A DNA stretch of 64,000 nt from Aurantiacibacter marinus (GCF_001021555.1 NZ_LDCP01000003.1:1-64000); one strand, 5' to 3'; shown: positions 18,385-28,755, counted from the stretch's first letter. A program made the numbers and translations. The notes: generated by a model from the letters alone, not told the origin.

Positions 18385-19916
18385 GCGTTCAGGCGCTCGG
18401 ATGCAGGAATGGCTGCGCCGTTTTGTGCAAGGAACTCCTCCTGAGTAGGCATTTGCCCGACAGTGGTTTGAATGACGTCCCGGATATGCGACACGCGGCG
18501 GCGCGTTTCCTCCTCGTCCAGCATTCCGGCGACCGGGTGATATCCTTGTGGATCAATGCCCTGGCCGACCATAACCGATAGCCAGCTTGTTTCGGTAAAC
18601 AGTTCGTTATGCTCACGGATTACGCGGCCAGAGCTGCGGAACATCTCCAGCTTTTCTTTCAACGCGTCGGGTGGATCGAGTGCGCGGCAATATCGCCAGA
18701 ATTCAGAATCGTTCCGCTCGCTCGCCATATAATGCAGCAGCAGGAAATCCCTGATGTCAGCGTAATCGGATGCGGTTTCACGGTTGTATCTGTCGATCTC
18801 TTTTTGCGCGAAGGCTGTTGTGGGGAACAGGCTCATTAAGCGGGCTATGCCGGACTGCACGAGGTGGATTGCGGTCGATTCCAGGGGTTCCAGAAAACCT
18901 CCGGCCAATCCAAGCGCGACCACATTACGGTCCCACGCCTTATCGCGGTGGCCTGCGGTGAAGCGCAGGTGATTGGGTTCTGCCAGCGGCGTGCCATCCA
19001 GATTGGCGAGCAGCATCTCGGTTGCCTCATCTGGTTCCATATGCGCCGATGAATAGACGTGCCCGTTGCCGATCCTGTGCTGCAGCGGAATGCGCCATTG
19101 CCAGCCTGCCGGGCGCGCGGTCGACCGCGTTAATGGCTCTCGCTTGCCGCCAAGTTCGCACGGGATGGCAACCGCGCGGTCGCAAGGCAGCCATTTCGTC
19201 CAGTCGGTGAAACCGATGCCCAGAGTTTGGCCCAGCAAGAGCGAGCGAAAGCCGGAGCAATCGATAAACAGCTCGCCTTCTACGCTTTGTCCGTCTTCCA
19301 GTTTGACGGCAGTGACATGGCCATTTTCGCTATTCTGCAGAACCTGCGTGACCTTGCCTTCGACCCGCAGGACGCCGCACGTCTCGGCGATTTTGCGCAA
19401 ATACCGGGCGTAGCGTCCGGCATCGAACTGGAAAGCATAGGACAGGCGTGAAAGCGGCGAATTTGGCTGATCGGGGCGCGGCCAGAAGAACTTGCCCGCC
19501 TTTCCGGCGGCGACCGCAATCGAGAAATCGTCCAGCGGAATGTCTTGCCCAAGCGTGCGTGCGCGGAGCCAGAAATGGTGGAATTCAATGCCCAGCATAT
19601 CGAGCCCATAGGAACCGAAAGGGTGCACATAGGAATGGTTCGGGCGCAACCAATCGACGAATTCAATGCCCAGCTTGTACGTTGCACAAGTCTCCCGCAC
19701 GAATTCGCGCTCATCCAGTTCCAGCAGCTTGTTGAAAGCGGCAATCTGCGGGATTGTCGCTTCACCAACGCCGACGGTGCCGATGGCTTCGCTTTCGACC
19801 AGCGTGATCGTCAGCCTTGGAAAGTTGCCCATGATCTTTGAAATCGCAGCGGCGGCCATCCAACCCGCAGTGCCACCGCCAACGATCACGATTTTGCGAA
19901 TGGGATCACCGTTCAT
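18381..19916 (-). CDS. Flavin-dependent tryptophan halogenase family protein
   Basis: 511 residues. Intact catalytic set: GGGTAGWM (residues 13-20), K81 (ATYKLGIEF), WQWRIP in the middle of the protein and EPLESTAIH near the end. It is closely similar to the genes at 14361 and 19913, so these are paralogues from local duplication. It overlaps the upstream halogenase stop and the downstream cupin start by four bases each, making a tight three-gene operon that is divergent from the TonB receptor. Chemistry (halide oxidation with FADH2) is known for the family; a substrate cannot be assigned here. Confidence 0.9.
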   Translation of the reverse strand: MNGDPIRKIVIVGGGTAGWMAAAAISKIMGNFPRLTITLVESEAIGTVGVGEATIPQIAAFNKLLELDEREFVRETCATYKLGIEFVDWLRPNHSYVHPFGSYGLDMLGIEFHHFWLRARTLGQDIPLDDFSIAVAAGKAGKFFWPRPDQPNSPLSRLSYAFQFDAGRYARYLRKIAETCGVLRVEGKVTQVLQNSENGHVTAVKLEDGQSVEGELFIDCSGFRSLLLGQTLGIGFTDWTKWLPCDRAVAIPCELGGKREPLTRSTARPAGWQWRIPLQHRIGNGHVYSSAHMEPDEATEMLLANLDGTPLAEPNHLRFTAGHRDKAWDRNVVALGLAGGFLEPLESTAIHLVQSGIARLMSLFPTTAFAQKEIDRYNRETASDYADIRDFLLLHYMASERNDSEFWRYCRALDPPDALKEKLEMFRSSGRVIREHNELFTETSWLSVMVGQGIDPQGYHPVAGMLDEEETRRRVSHIRDVIQTTVGQMPTQEEFLAQNGAAIPASERLNA

Positions 19917-21481
19917 CGGAAGCCTCCGGGCATGGCGGCGACTGTGCTTTTCTCATCATACCACGCGCCGGATTGCCGGAGAAATTCCTCCTGGCTGGGC
20001 AAGGCCTGCGCTGTTGCGCGATATCCTTCGCGCATTTGCGCCATGGCCGAGGCAACGCGCTGTTCGTCCAGAGTATCGGCGATGGGGTCATATCGCTCGG
20101 GCCAGATGTTCTGACCCAGCATAACGGCGGTCCAGCTTGGCATCGTAAACAGCTCTGCGTTCTCGCGAAAAATACGGCCATGCAGCCGCCACAGTTCGAT
20201 TTTGCGGGCCAGGCTTTCGGGCACGTCCATATCACGGACATAGCGCCAGAATTCAGAGTCCCCGCGCTGTGTCGCCTTGTAATGCAGAATGATAAAATCG
20301 CGCACATCCTCGTACAGCTCGCGCATGCCCCGATTGTATTCGTCCCGCTCTACCGGACTGATCGCCTTTTCCGGGAAAAGCGCAAACAGCCGGGCGATTC
20401 CGTTCTGGATCAGATGAATGCTGGTCGATTCAAGCGGCTCGATAAAGCCGGCTGACAAGCCAAGCGAGATGACATTGTGATTCCACGCTTTCTTGCGCAT
20501 TCCGGTAGTGAACCGCAGCAGGCGAGGGTCGGCTAGAGGTTCGCCCTCCACATGATCGCGCAAGATCCGCTCCGCTTCCTCTGCCTGCATGTATGCACTG
20601 GAGAACACGTGTCCGTTACCGGTGCGGTGTTGCAGCGGGATGCGCCATTGCCAGCCTGCCGTATGGGCCGTGGCGCGGGTGAAGGGCGGGGGGGAACCCA
20701 CATTTGCTGTCGGCATGGCCAACGCTGAATCCATTGGCAACCAGTGGCTCCAGTCCTCATAACCGGTTTCCAGCGCCTCCTCAATCAGCAGCCCGCGAAA
20801 GCCGGAGCAATCGACAAACAGATCGCCTTCGACAATCACACCGCTTTCAAGTTCCACTGATGTAACATCGCCGCTTTCGCCATTTCGGTGGACCTGCACT
20901 ATGCGGCCTTCCACGCGTCCCGCGCCCTGCTGTTCTGCCATCTTGCGAAGATAGGCAGCGTAAAGGCCCGCATCGAAATGAAACGCGTAGGCCATTTGCG
21001 ACACAAGCGATTTCGCTCCGGGGGCAGGACGACCGAATCGGCCCAGAGCCGCAGCAACCGTGCTCATTGAATAGTCGGAGATGCTGCCGGCAGTCCCCCG
21101 CGCTGCCTCGCGCAAGAACAATTGGTGGAACTGGATGCCATGAAGATCCTGCCCATAGGTGCCGAAGGGATGGAAATACCGGTCGCCCTGCTGACCCCAA
21201 TTGACGAATTCTATCCCCAGCTTGAACGTGCCGCGCGTTGCCTTCAGAAATTCATTTTCCGGAATATCCAGCATCGCGTTGAAGTTTTTGATCGGCGGGA
21301 TCGTGGCTTCTCCCACACCCACGGTGCCAATGGCATCCGATTCGACCACCGTGACCTTGCGTCGCCCGTTGTTGAAATAACGGGACATGGCCGCCGCTGT
21401 CATCCAGCCTGCTGTCCCCCCACCAACAACGACCACGCGATCAACCGCGTTTATGTTAACGATACCTTTGTCCATCGTCAT
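19913..21481 (-). CDS. Flavin-dependent tryptophan halogenase family protein
   Basis: 522 residues. FAD motif GGGTAGWM at residues 20-27, catalytic lysine K87 (GTFKLGIEF), WQWRIP and EPLESTSIH are present. First gene of the halogenase-halogenase-cupin operon and divergently transcribed from the TonB-dependent receptor 157 bases away, so the two may share control from the intergenic operator at 21609-21622. It needs a flavin reductase; none is seen in the window. The function in carbohydrate uptake loci is not established. Confidence 0.9.
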   Translation of the reverse strand: MTMDKGIVNINAVDRVVVVGGGTAGWMTAAAMSRYFNNGRRKVTVVESDAIGTVGVGEATIPPIKNFNAMLDIPENEFLKATRGTFKLGIEFVNWGQQGDRYFHPFGTYGQDLHGIQFHQLFLREAARGTAGSISDYSMSTVAAALGRFGRPAPGAKSLVSQMAYAFHFDAGLYAAYLRKMAEQQGAGRVEGRIVQVHRNGESGDVTSVELESGVIVEGDLFVDCSGFRGLLIEEALETGYEDWSHWLPMDSALAMPTANVGSPPPFTRATAHTAGWQWRIPLQHRTGNGHVFSSAYMQAEEAERILRDHVEGEPLADPRLLRFTTGMRKKAWNHNVISLGLSAGFIEPLESTSIHLIQNGIARLFALFPEKAISPVERDEYNRGMRELYEDVRDFIILHYKATQRGDSEFWRYVRDMDVPESLARKIELWRLHGRIFRENAELFTMPSWTAVMLGQNIWPERYDPIADTLDEQRVASAMAQMREGYRATAQALPSQEEFLRQSGAWYDEKSTVAAMPGGFR

Positions 21482-21608
21482 GTTGCCGAAAAACTCCTCT
21501 CGCGGCAGAAATGCCGCACCTTCACCAATCTTTCAACAGCGGACTTGCCAAGGGAGAATCGCGGGAATAAGCTTATGTGGATTAGTTCAAAAGCGTCATG
21601 CCCAATAA

Positions 21609-21622
21609 TGGTAGCGCTAACA
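21609..21622 (+). promoter_or_regulatory. XylR-type operator upstream of the TonB receptor
   Basis: TGGTAGCGCTAACA, a near-palindrome matching the other boxes of the locus, 17 bases before the receptor start codon. The sequence equals the xylose-regulon motif known from Caulobacter. A good -35 in the 17-base register used by the other boxes is not evident here. Confidence 0.78.
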
Positions 21623-21638
21623 TGGGAGGGAAGGTCTG

Positions 21639-24600
21639 GTGACCAAGACTACAATTCACAGACTCGGCGGTCATGCCGGCAGCGAATTCACAATCAAGAA
21701 TATGCTCAAGGTTGGGGCATCCATGGCTGTGCTGGGCGGTGTTCTTGCCAGTCAGACGGCAATGGCACAGGATGCTTCGTCGGCAGACGAAACCGAGGCA
21801 GCCGGCCAGCAGGACCCTGATTCTGACAATACGATTTACGTCAGCGGGATCCGCCGGTCGCTCGAAAGCGCCCAAAACCTGAAGCGCGACGCCGATACGG
21901 TGGTGGATGCAATCACCGCCGAAGATATTGGTGCACTTCCCGATCGGTCCGTGACCGAAGCTTTGCAGCGCGTACCGGGTGTCGCAATCAACCGTTTTGC
22001 CGGTTCCAACGATCCTGACCACTTCTCTGTCGAGGGTTCCGGTGTTGTTGTGCGCGGCCTCAACTACGTACGGTCGGAATTCAACGGCCGCACAGCCTTC
22101 GTGGCAGGTGTTGGCGGGCAGGCACTCAACTTCGCAGATGTGCCAGCCGAATTGCTCGGCTCCGTCATCATCAGCAAGAACGCGACAGCAGACCTTATCG
22201 AAGGCGGCCTGGCGGGCACAGTCAACCTTGTAACCCGCAAGCCGTTTGATCGTTACGGCCTGCAAATGGGCTTTAGTGCCGAGCTCAATTACGGCGATTT
22301 CAGCGAAGAATATACGCCTACTCTCTCAGGCCTCATCAGCAATACCTGGGAAACGGAAATCGGAACGTTCGGCCTTTTGGCAAGCGCTTCATACTCGCAG
22401 GTTCGCGCCCGCGCCGATGGCCTGCAGATCACCAATTTCCAAACGCGTGACGGGACACTGGTGGACGCGGCCAATGCTGGCGGGACACAGGTTTGCCGCA
22501 ACCCGCTCCCCAGCGGAGCCGATAGCTTGACCTTGCCGCCCAACAACAGCGCGTGCGGCAATTCCGGCACGGCAGGTGCAGACGGCTTCGCCGATTATGC
22601 AGACCTTCGCTATGCACCGCTTGGTGCGCAATTCCGCACGCAGGACTTCGATCGGCGACGGACAGGGCTTGCCCTGGCTGCGCAGTATGAAACTCCGGGC
22701 GGCGGCACTGTTGTTACTGCGGAATTCATTCGTTCGCACGCAACGCAGGAATGGGGTGAGTACACCTACGAAACGGCACCGGATCTGGCCGAATACGGCA
22801 CCTATCCAATTGGTTGCCAGCAGAATGCGAATGGTCCGAACCTGGTCAATCCAGATGGCTCGCTCGGTGACGGCACCACGCGTGCGCAATGCCCTGTGGG
22901 CGGATTTACAGATTACCAATATGACGCAAATGGCTTGTTCCAGTCCGGTTATATCACCAATCCCAATGATGGTTGGCGCGGCAATCCCGGTTCATCACCT
23001 TTCGTACCGATAGGTGGGATCCAGCAGCAGCTTTCCCGCCGTCAGGTGGACGAGGAGACAACCAATCAGGATTGGGGGCTGAATGTTCGCAGCCAGCTGA
23101 CCGAACGCCTGAATCTGGAGCTGGACTTCCAGTACGCAGAATCTCGCAAGCAGAATCTGGACTTCACGATTTTCGGCGCCAACTTTGCCGATCAGGAGCT
23201 TGATCTCACTGGCGATCTGCCAATAGCAGCGCCGCGGAAGCCGAACATTCTTGCTTATTCATGGGCCGGTCCAACCGTGGAGCAGGCCAATGCGAGCCGG
23301 CCTGAGCTGAACAACGTGAGCGAGGCGGAATATTTCTCCGACCCGCGCTTCCAGTTCTGGCGTGCGGCGATGGATCACATCGAAGACTCAGAAGGCGAGC
23401 AATATGCCTTGCGGGCCGACCTCGGCTATGAGTTCGGAGACGATTCCTTCCTGCGTGAACTGAAAGTCGGTGCGCGTTATCAGGATCGTGACCAGACAGT
23501 ACGTTACACAACATACAACTGGGGTGTGCTCAGCGAGGTCTGGGCTGGTAACAGCCCGGTCAGCTTTGCCGATACCAACCCGTACCAGTCACAGTATTAT
23601 GACTTCCCCAACTTCTTCCGCGGTGATGCACCCGGGCCGCAGGGGGCGTTCTATTATGGCGGCGATCTGACGGGCAATTATCAGGGCTCGGTCGATTTCG
23701 CACGCTCGGTTAATGATCAGTGGGTTGCGAATGGCGGAAACGCTGGCTGGGTGCCGCTTGCTGCACGTGGCGGCGCACTTGATGGCGGACCTTATCTGCC
23801 ATCGGACATTCAGCCGGTCGCTCAGGAAGATATTGCTGCGTATGCAATGGTCCGCTTCGGGTCAGACGACTTTGGCGGCATGCGTTTCGCCGGTAATGCG
23901 GGCCTGCGTTATGTAACCACAGATGTGACTTCCTCCGGCCAGATCGGTGTGGGTTCGCGGCAGCAGTTCAACATCGTTGACCCGTTCAGCACCCGCTGCG
24001 CGCTGACCGTGCCTCCCGGTGCGCCTACCGGCACTCCGCCTTCATCTCCTGGCGGTGTCTGCGATTTGGGGCAGGCCAACTACGAGGCGCTGCAACAATT
24101 CGCCGACGGCTCTACGTTCGAGAATCTTGCCGAGACGAGTTATGATTATTGGCTCCCAAGTCTCAATCTGCGGCTGGAACCTGCCAATGATCTGATCCTG
24201 CGGTTTGCCGCCTCGCGGGTGCTTACGCGGCCGGACAACGGTTTCATTCGTAACTTCCTGAATCTCAATCTCGACGGGTCCGGAAATCTGACGGCGCAGG
24301 CTGGCAACCCCTTCATCAGACCTGCCACTGCATGGCAGTTCGATTTGACGGCAGAATGGTATTTTGCGCCAGTCGGATCGCTGACAGTGAACGGTTTCTA
24401 TAAGGACATATCCGACTTCTTCTTCCAGGATCTGTCATCGCGGCAAATCACCAATAACGGCGTCACTAGAGACGTGCTTGTACGAGGCCCCGCCAACTTC
24501 GACGGGAACGGCAAGATCCAGGGTGTCGAAATCGCCTACCAGCAGACCTATGATTTCCTTCCGGGTCCTTTGGGCGGCTTGGGCGTTGCCGCCAACTATA

Positions 24601-25031
24601 CCTTCATCGACAGTTCGGGGCTTCCCAACTCGTTCCTGAATGGCGGCAATTTGCCGAGCGAGTCCACGGTGCCCACGGGCAATCTGCCGCTGGAGCAGCT
24701 GTCGCGGCACAATGTGAATGCGACTGTCTTCTACGAACGCGGTCCGATTTCGGCCCGTGCCGCGTATAATTGGCGATCGCGCTTCCTGTTGACGGCGACA
24801 GATGTAATCTTCCCGTATTACTCGATCTTCAACGAGCCAACGGGCCAACTGGATGCATCGCTATTCGTCAATTTGAGCGAAAGTGTCCGCGTCGGCGTGC
24901 AGGGGGTTAACCTGCTGAACGAGGTCACAAGGACAACCCAGGCTTACACTGGCAATCCGGATGACCTGGCACCGCGGTCCTATTTCATCAACGATCGCCG
25001 GTATGCCTTGGTGTTGCGCGCCAATTTCTAG
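21639..25031 (+). CDS. TonB-dependent receptor, likely for xylan oligosaccharides
   Basis: 1130 residues. GTG at 21639 follows GGGAGGGAAGG; a second in-frame ATG (21702) would give a shorter signal peptide. The signal sequence ends near AMAQ. The plug domain is of the Caulobacter/Xanthomonas type: VSGIRRSLESAQNLKRDAD, VVDAITAEDIGALPDRSVTEALQRVPGV, and NLVTRKPFD at the plug end. A large beta-barrel follows, ending in an aromatic residue (LRANF). It imports a ligand using TonB and proton motive force. The xylan ligand is inferred from the operator immediately upstream and the neighbouring xylanase. It is followed by a strong terminator, so it is monocistronic. Confidence 0.92.
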   Translation: MTKTTIHRLGGHAGSEFTIKNMLKVGASMAVLGGVLASQTAMAQDASSADETEAAGQQDPDSDNTIYVSGIRRSLESAQNLKRDADTVVDAITAEDIGALPDRSVTEALQRVPGVAINRFAGSNDPDHFSVEGSGVVVRGLNYVRSEFNGRTAFVAGVGGQALNFADVPAELLGSVIISKNATADLIEGGLAGTVNLVTRKPFDRYGLQMGFSAELNYGDFSEEYTPTLSGLISNTWETEIGTFGLLASASYSQVRARADGLQITNFQTRDGTLVDAANAGGTQVCRNPLPSGADSLTLPPNNSACGNSGTAGADGFADYADLRYAPLGAQFRTQDFDRRRTGLALAAQYETPGGGTVVTAEFIRSHATQEWGEYTYETAPDLAEYGTYPIGCQQNANGPNLVNPDGSLGDGTTRAQCPVGGFTDYQYDANGLFQSGYITNPNDGWRGNPGSSPFVPIGGIQQQLSRRQVDEETTNQDWGLNVRSQLTERLNLELDFQYAESRKQNLDFTIFGANFADQELDLTGDLPIAAPRKPNILAYSWAGPTVEQANASRPELNNVSEAEYFSDPRFQFWRAAMDHIEDSEGEQYALRADLGYEFGDDSFLRELKVGARYQDRDQTVRYTTYNWGVLSEVWAGNSPVSFADTNPYQSQYYDFPNFFRGDAPGPQGAFYYGGDLTGNYQGSVDFARSVNDQWVANGGNAGWVPLAARGGALDGGPYLPSDIQPVAQEDIAAYAMVRFGSDDFGGMRFAGNAGLRYVTTDVTSSGQIGVGSRQQFNIVDPFSTRCALTVPPGAPTGTPPSSPGGVCDLGQANYEALQQFADGSTFENLAETSYDYWLPSLNLRLEPANDLILRFAASRVLTRPDNGFIRNFLNLNLDGSGNLTAQAGNPFIRPATAWQFDLTAEWYFAPVGSLTVNGFYKDISDFFFQDLSSRQITNNGVTRDVLVRGPANFDGNGKIQGVEIAYQQTYDFLPGPLGGLGVAANYTFIDSSGLPNSFLNGGNLPSESTVPTGNLPLEQLSRHNVNATVFYERGPISARAAYNWRSRFLLTATDVIFPYYSIFNEPTGQLDASLFVNLSESVRVGVQGVNLLNEVTRTTQAYTGNPDDLAPRSYFINDRRYALVLRANF

Positions 25032-25056
25032 CCGTACGTCAAGAAATCTCCCTTAA

Positions 25057-25094
25057 AGGGCCGCCCGGCAAACTTGCCGGGCGGCCCTCTTTTT
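25057..25094 (+). terminator. Rho-independent terminator of the TonB receptor gene
   Basis: A perfect 14-base stem (AGGGCCGCCCGGCA / TGCCGGGCGGCCCT) with a four-base AACT loop, followed by CTTTTTG, starts 26 bases after the stop codon. Confidence 0.93.
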
Positions 25095-25147
25095 GTGCAG
25101 TGATGGAGAGATTGATTAAGACGGCTACACCTGCCCGCAGGCGCGCG

Positions 25148-26320
25148 TCAGGCGCTGGCGAGTGATTGCGCTATGGCATCGCGGATTGGTTTTGCCTGAT
25201 AGTCGCTGGAATAAGGTGCACCGCGAATTTCCAGCCCGTCAGGCCGGGCCGCATTCCCGAAATATTGCAGCCAATTGTACTGATCGACCATTCCCCAAGC
25301 GAGAATGTCGTCCAGATGTGCGTCATATTCCAGCATCAGATCAAAATAGCGGCGAGTGTAGTCAGCCACCTTCCTATCGCGAGTGGCGATATCGCCGGGC
25401 AGAGCTGCGTCTTTCACGTCGAATTCGGTAATCAGGAGCCGCAGTCCCATGCCGGTAACTTCATCCAGGAATGCGCGCCACTGGCGTTCCGCATAGGGGC
25501 CAACGCCGGTCGCCGGATCAATCTCGAACATCTCGATATGCGACTGTATGCCGAGAGCATCGACCGGAACGCCGCGCGACACCATACCTTCCAGCAGCCG
25601 CAATACATCGGCGCAGTGCTTCAGATGTGCAGGCTCCCAGCTCATATAATCATTATAAACAAGCTGGCCTTCGGGAAGCTGCTCGCGCGCCGTATGGAAG
25701 GCCAGATCAATCACCGCCTCGGGGGAACCCATTGCCCGGCTCAGGCTGGTTTCGATAGGCGCATTGCGGTCATGATCTATCGCTTCATTCACCACGTCAT
25801 AGCTGCTGATCGTGCCGCGATAGCGGTTTGTGACGGTGCGAATATGATCGGTCAGCAAACGCGCTGCTTCAGACGCCGGACTGGCCCCGAAATCATAATT
25901 GTTCAGCCAGTCAGGAAACCACTGCGGGCGATGCCAGAGCAGCGTATGCCCGCGCACCTCCTGCCCACTCGCCTGTGCCCATGCGACGATGGAATCCATC
26001 CGCGAAAAATCATAAGACTGCGCATCGGGCCGGATGGCCTGCCACTTCATTTCATTTTCAGGCACGACCAGGCCGCATTCGGCCTCAATCACGGCGGTAT
26101 AACGCGGGTTTTGCACTGATCCCGCATCGGCATTGCCCGGAGTAGATGCGATAGCGGAGCCAAAACGGCGTCCGCCACGCATGGCAATCGCATCAAGGCT
26201 TTCTGCCGGGGTGGCTTCGCTGGCGCCAGGCCCAGGCATTCGCGCAGCACAGGCCGACAGCGGCACGGCTGCAAGTCCTGCCAAGGCAGCGCGGCGGTCT
26301 ATCTCGAAGTGATTTTGCAT
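25148..26320 (-). CDS. GH10 endo-1,4-beta-xylanase
   Basis: 390 residues from ATG 26320. An ATG at 26353 overlaps the GH3 stop (ATGA) and would add 11 residues; the shorter start is preferred because it has an AGGGGA site and opens on a twin-arginine-like signal (DRRAALAGLAAVPLSACAA), which may also be a lipoprotein signal. The GH10 barrel shows the acid/base E179 (YDVVNEAID) and the nucleophile E299 (LLITEFDVKD), plus GHTLLWHRPQW and VYNDY. The enzyme cuts internal beta-1,4 xylan bonds. It is last in a two-gene operon after the GH3 gene. Confidence 0.93.
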   Translation of the reverse strand: MQNHFEIDRRAALAGLAAVPLSACAARMPGPGASEATPAESLDAIAMRGGRRFGSAIASTPGNADAGSVQNPRYTAVIEAECGLVVPENEMKWQAIRPDAQSYDFSRMDSIVAWAQASGQEVRGHTLLWHRPQWFPDWLNNYDFGASPASEAARLLTDHIRTVTNRYRGTISSYDVVNEAIDHDRNAPIETSLSRAMGSPEAVIDLAFHTAREQLPEGQLVYNDYMSWEPAHLKHCADVLRLLEGMVSRGVPVDALGIQSHIEMFEIDPATGVGPYAERQWRAFLDEVTGMGLRLLITEFDVKDAALPGDIATRDRKVADYTRRYFDLMLEYDAHLDDILAWGMVDQYNWLQYFGNAARPDGLEIRGAPYSSDYQAKPIRDAIAQSLASA

Positions 26321-26349
26321 GGTCTGAATATCCCCTGCTGCCTGCGATT

Positions 26350-28755
26350 TCATTCGGTTACTGTCAGCGTAACTTCAGTCAGATCCACCGAATTGGGGCC
26401 CACCATCAACGTGAATTCTCCTGGCTCGGTCACGAATTCCATATCGCGGTTCCAGAATGAAAAGGCATCGGCATCGATTGTGATATCGACCTGCGCAGTT
26501 TGCCCCGGCTGAATGGTCACGCGCTGAAAGCCGGCCAGTTGCTTGACAGGCCGCGTAACGGAACTGACCTCGTCCCGCAGATAGACCTGTATGACTTCAT
26601 CGCCTTCGATCTGCGAAATATTGGTCACGGGCACGCGGACTGTAACCCCTTCGCCGATTCCGATCATACCGGAGGAAAGCGACGGTGTGCCGAAAGTGAA
26701 TTCCGAATAGGAAAGCCCTAACCCGAACGGATAAAGCGGGGACGCATCATCGAATAGGTAACCGCGCCGTGCGCTTGGCTTGTGATTGTAGAATGACGGC
26801 ACCTGACCGACATTACGGACCACCGTGACCGGCAACTTCCCACCCGGGTTCACCCGCCCGAACAGGGCATCGGCAATCGCGCTGCCCTGTTGTTCGCCAG
26901 CATACCACGTTTCCAGAATAGCATCGGAACGTTCGGCGATGGCCGGATAGCTTGGCGGGCGGCCATTCACGAGAACCGAGACGATCGGCGCATCGAGCGC
27001 TTCTAGAGCCATGAAAAGTTCGTTCTGCTCGCCTACAAGATCAAGGCTGGTGCGATCACCTAGATGCGATTCTGCCCAACCTTCGCGGCTGGTTTGCTCG
27101 GTATCGCCGATAAAAAGCAGGATGACATCAGCCCCGCGGGCGGCCTCGACGGCTTCTGCAATCATGCGGCGGTTCTCGGCCGGGTCGGCAAGTTCCACCT
27201 CGTCTTCCCACCAGTCGTCGTCCAACGTGATCACAACGCCGGGCGCGTGCACGATATCTGCACTGTCGCCCAGCAACGCGCGGATGCCTTCCAGCGGAGT
27301 GACGGTATCGCGCGGGATGCCGTAATATCCGCCAAGGCGGGCAACGTCGCTGTTCGGCCCGATCACGGCGATGGTCGGGCGGCTTCCAGGCTCGGGCATG
27401 GCCAGTGGCAGCACACCGTCATTTTTCAGGAGCACGAGCGAACGTTCCGCCGCAGTCCGGGCGAGGGCGATCCCTTCTTCCGTGTTGGACCGCAGTGCTG
27501 TTGCGGTGTCTGTTACGAACGGCTGTTCGAACAGGCCAGCGTTGAACTTCATCGTAAGTACGCGAGTAACAGCCAGATCGATCTGGCCCATTGATATTTG
27601 CCCGTCGGCCACCAGTGCAGAAAGGTTGGAATAGGCGATTCCGCTTGGCAGATCGACGTCCACACCGGCATTCATGGCAAGCACGGCTGCGGCAGGAATA
27701 TCCCCGGCTATGCGATGGCGATTGACCATTTCTTCGATGGCGTAATAATCGGATACGACAGCCCCTTGGTATCCCCATTCACCCCGCAGAATATCGTCCA
27801 GCAGCCACTGGTTGGAATGGCTCGGGATGCCGTCAATTTCATTATAGCTTGCCATGACGGCATCGATTGCGGTGCGCTCCACGACTTGCTGGAAAGGCGG
27901 GAAGAACATTTCACGTAAAGTCCGCTCCGAAATCTGTGCCGGGCCGATATTGGTGCCGCTTTCCGGCTGTCCGTGGCCGGTCATATGTTTCAGCGTCGCC
28001 ATCACCTGACCTTCACCAAGCTGACGATCTGTGCCTACGCCCTGCAGGCCCTCGACTGCCGCAACGCCCATCTCGCCTACCAGATAGGGATCTTCACCGA
28101 AGGTTTCCTCGATCCGGCCCCAGCGTGGGTCACGGGCTACGTCCACTACGGGGGAAAGCACCTGATGCACACCGCGTGCGCGCACTTCGCTGGCGATGTA
28201 ATCGTTTACATCGCGCACCAGGCCGGTGTCCCAGGTGGAAGCAAGGCCGATGGACTGCGGGAAGCTGGTGGCATCGCGCGCGGCCAGGCCATGCAGCGAT
28301 TCCTCATGCAGCAAAACAGGGATGCCAAGCCGTGTATCTTCGCGCGCCCAGCGCTGGATGGCGTTGACATAGGCAATGCTTTCTTCAATCGATCGGGGCG
28401 CATTCACGCGCGGGCTGCCCGGGCCGATCAGATCGCTGGGCCGCGCAAAAAAGCCGAGCCCGTCAGGGTAGCGCGCGCTGGCAAGTGCCGGATCGAAAAA
28501 GTTGGCTTCGTTCTGGATTTCGGGCTTGTCGTTCCAGATGGTAATCATCTGCGCGACTTTTTCTTCCAGTGTCATGCGGGCGAGCAAATCTGCCACGCGC
28601 TGTTCCACAGGCAATTCTGCGTTCCAGTATGCCGCATCAGCTATCGGCCGCTCTGACGAAATCGATCCCTGTGCGCTGGCCGGCAAGGCCGACGGGCCTG
28701 TGGTCATTATAGTGGCAGCACCGGCAAACAACGCAGCGCGCAGCAAATTCTTCAT
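26350..28755 (-). CDS. GH3 glycoside hydrolase (beta-xylosidase / beta-glucosidase)
   Basis: 801 residues with a signal peptide (cleavage near PASAQG, residue 30). The N-terminal GH3 barrel has KHMTGHG and the nucleophile D336 in VVSDYYAIEE, where many family members have SDW. The second alpha/beta sandwich and a C-terminal fibronectin III-like domain follow (LDDASPLYPFGLGLSYSEF). Context with the xylanase suggests release of xylose from xylo-oligosaccharides in the periplasm, but beta-glucosidase activity is also possible. It begins 49 bases after a perfect XylR-type operator and a good promoter. Confidence 0.9.
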   Translation of the reverse strand: MKNLLRAALFAGAATIMTTGPSALPASAQGSISSERPIADAAYWNAELPVEQRVADLLARMTLEEKVAQMITIWNDKPEIQNEANFFDPALASARYPDGLGFFARPSDLIGPGSPRVNAPRSIEESIAYVNAIQRWAREDTRLGIPVLLHEESLHGLAARDATSFPQSIGLASTWDTGLVRDVNDYIASEVRARGVHQVLSPVVDVARDPRWGRIEETFGEDPYLVGEMGVAAVEGLQGVGTDRQLGEGQVMATLKHMTGHGQPESGTNIGPAQISERTLREMFFPPFQQVVERTAIDAVMASYNEIDGIPSHSNQWLLDDILRGEWGYQGAVVSDYYAIEEMVNRHRIAGDIPAAAVLAMNAGVDVDLPSGIAYSNLSALVADGQISMGQIDLAVTRVLTMKFNAGLFEQPFVTDTATALRSNTEEGIALARTAAERSLVLLKNDGVLPLAMPEPGSRPTIAVIGPNSDVARLGGYYGIPRDTVTPLEGIRALLGDSADIVHAPGVVITLDDDWWEDEVELADPAENRRMIAEAVEAARGADVILLFIGDTEQTSREGWAESHLGDRTSLDLVGEQNELFMALEALDAPIVSVLVNGRPPSYPAIAERSDAILETWYAGEQQGSAIADALFGRVNPGGKLPVTVVRNVGQVPSFYNHKPSARRGYLFDDASPLYPFGLGLSYSEFTFGTPSLSSGMIGIGEGVTVRVPVTNISQIEGDEVIQVYLRDEVSSVTRPVKQLAGFQRVTIQPGQTAQVDITIDADAFSFWNRDMEFVTEPGEFTLMVGPNSVDLTEVTLTVTE

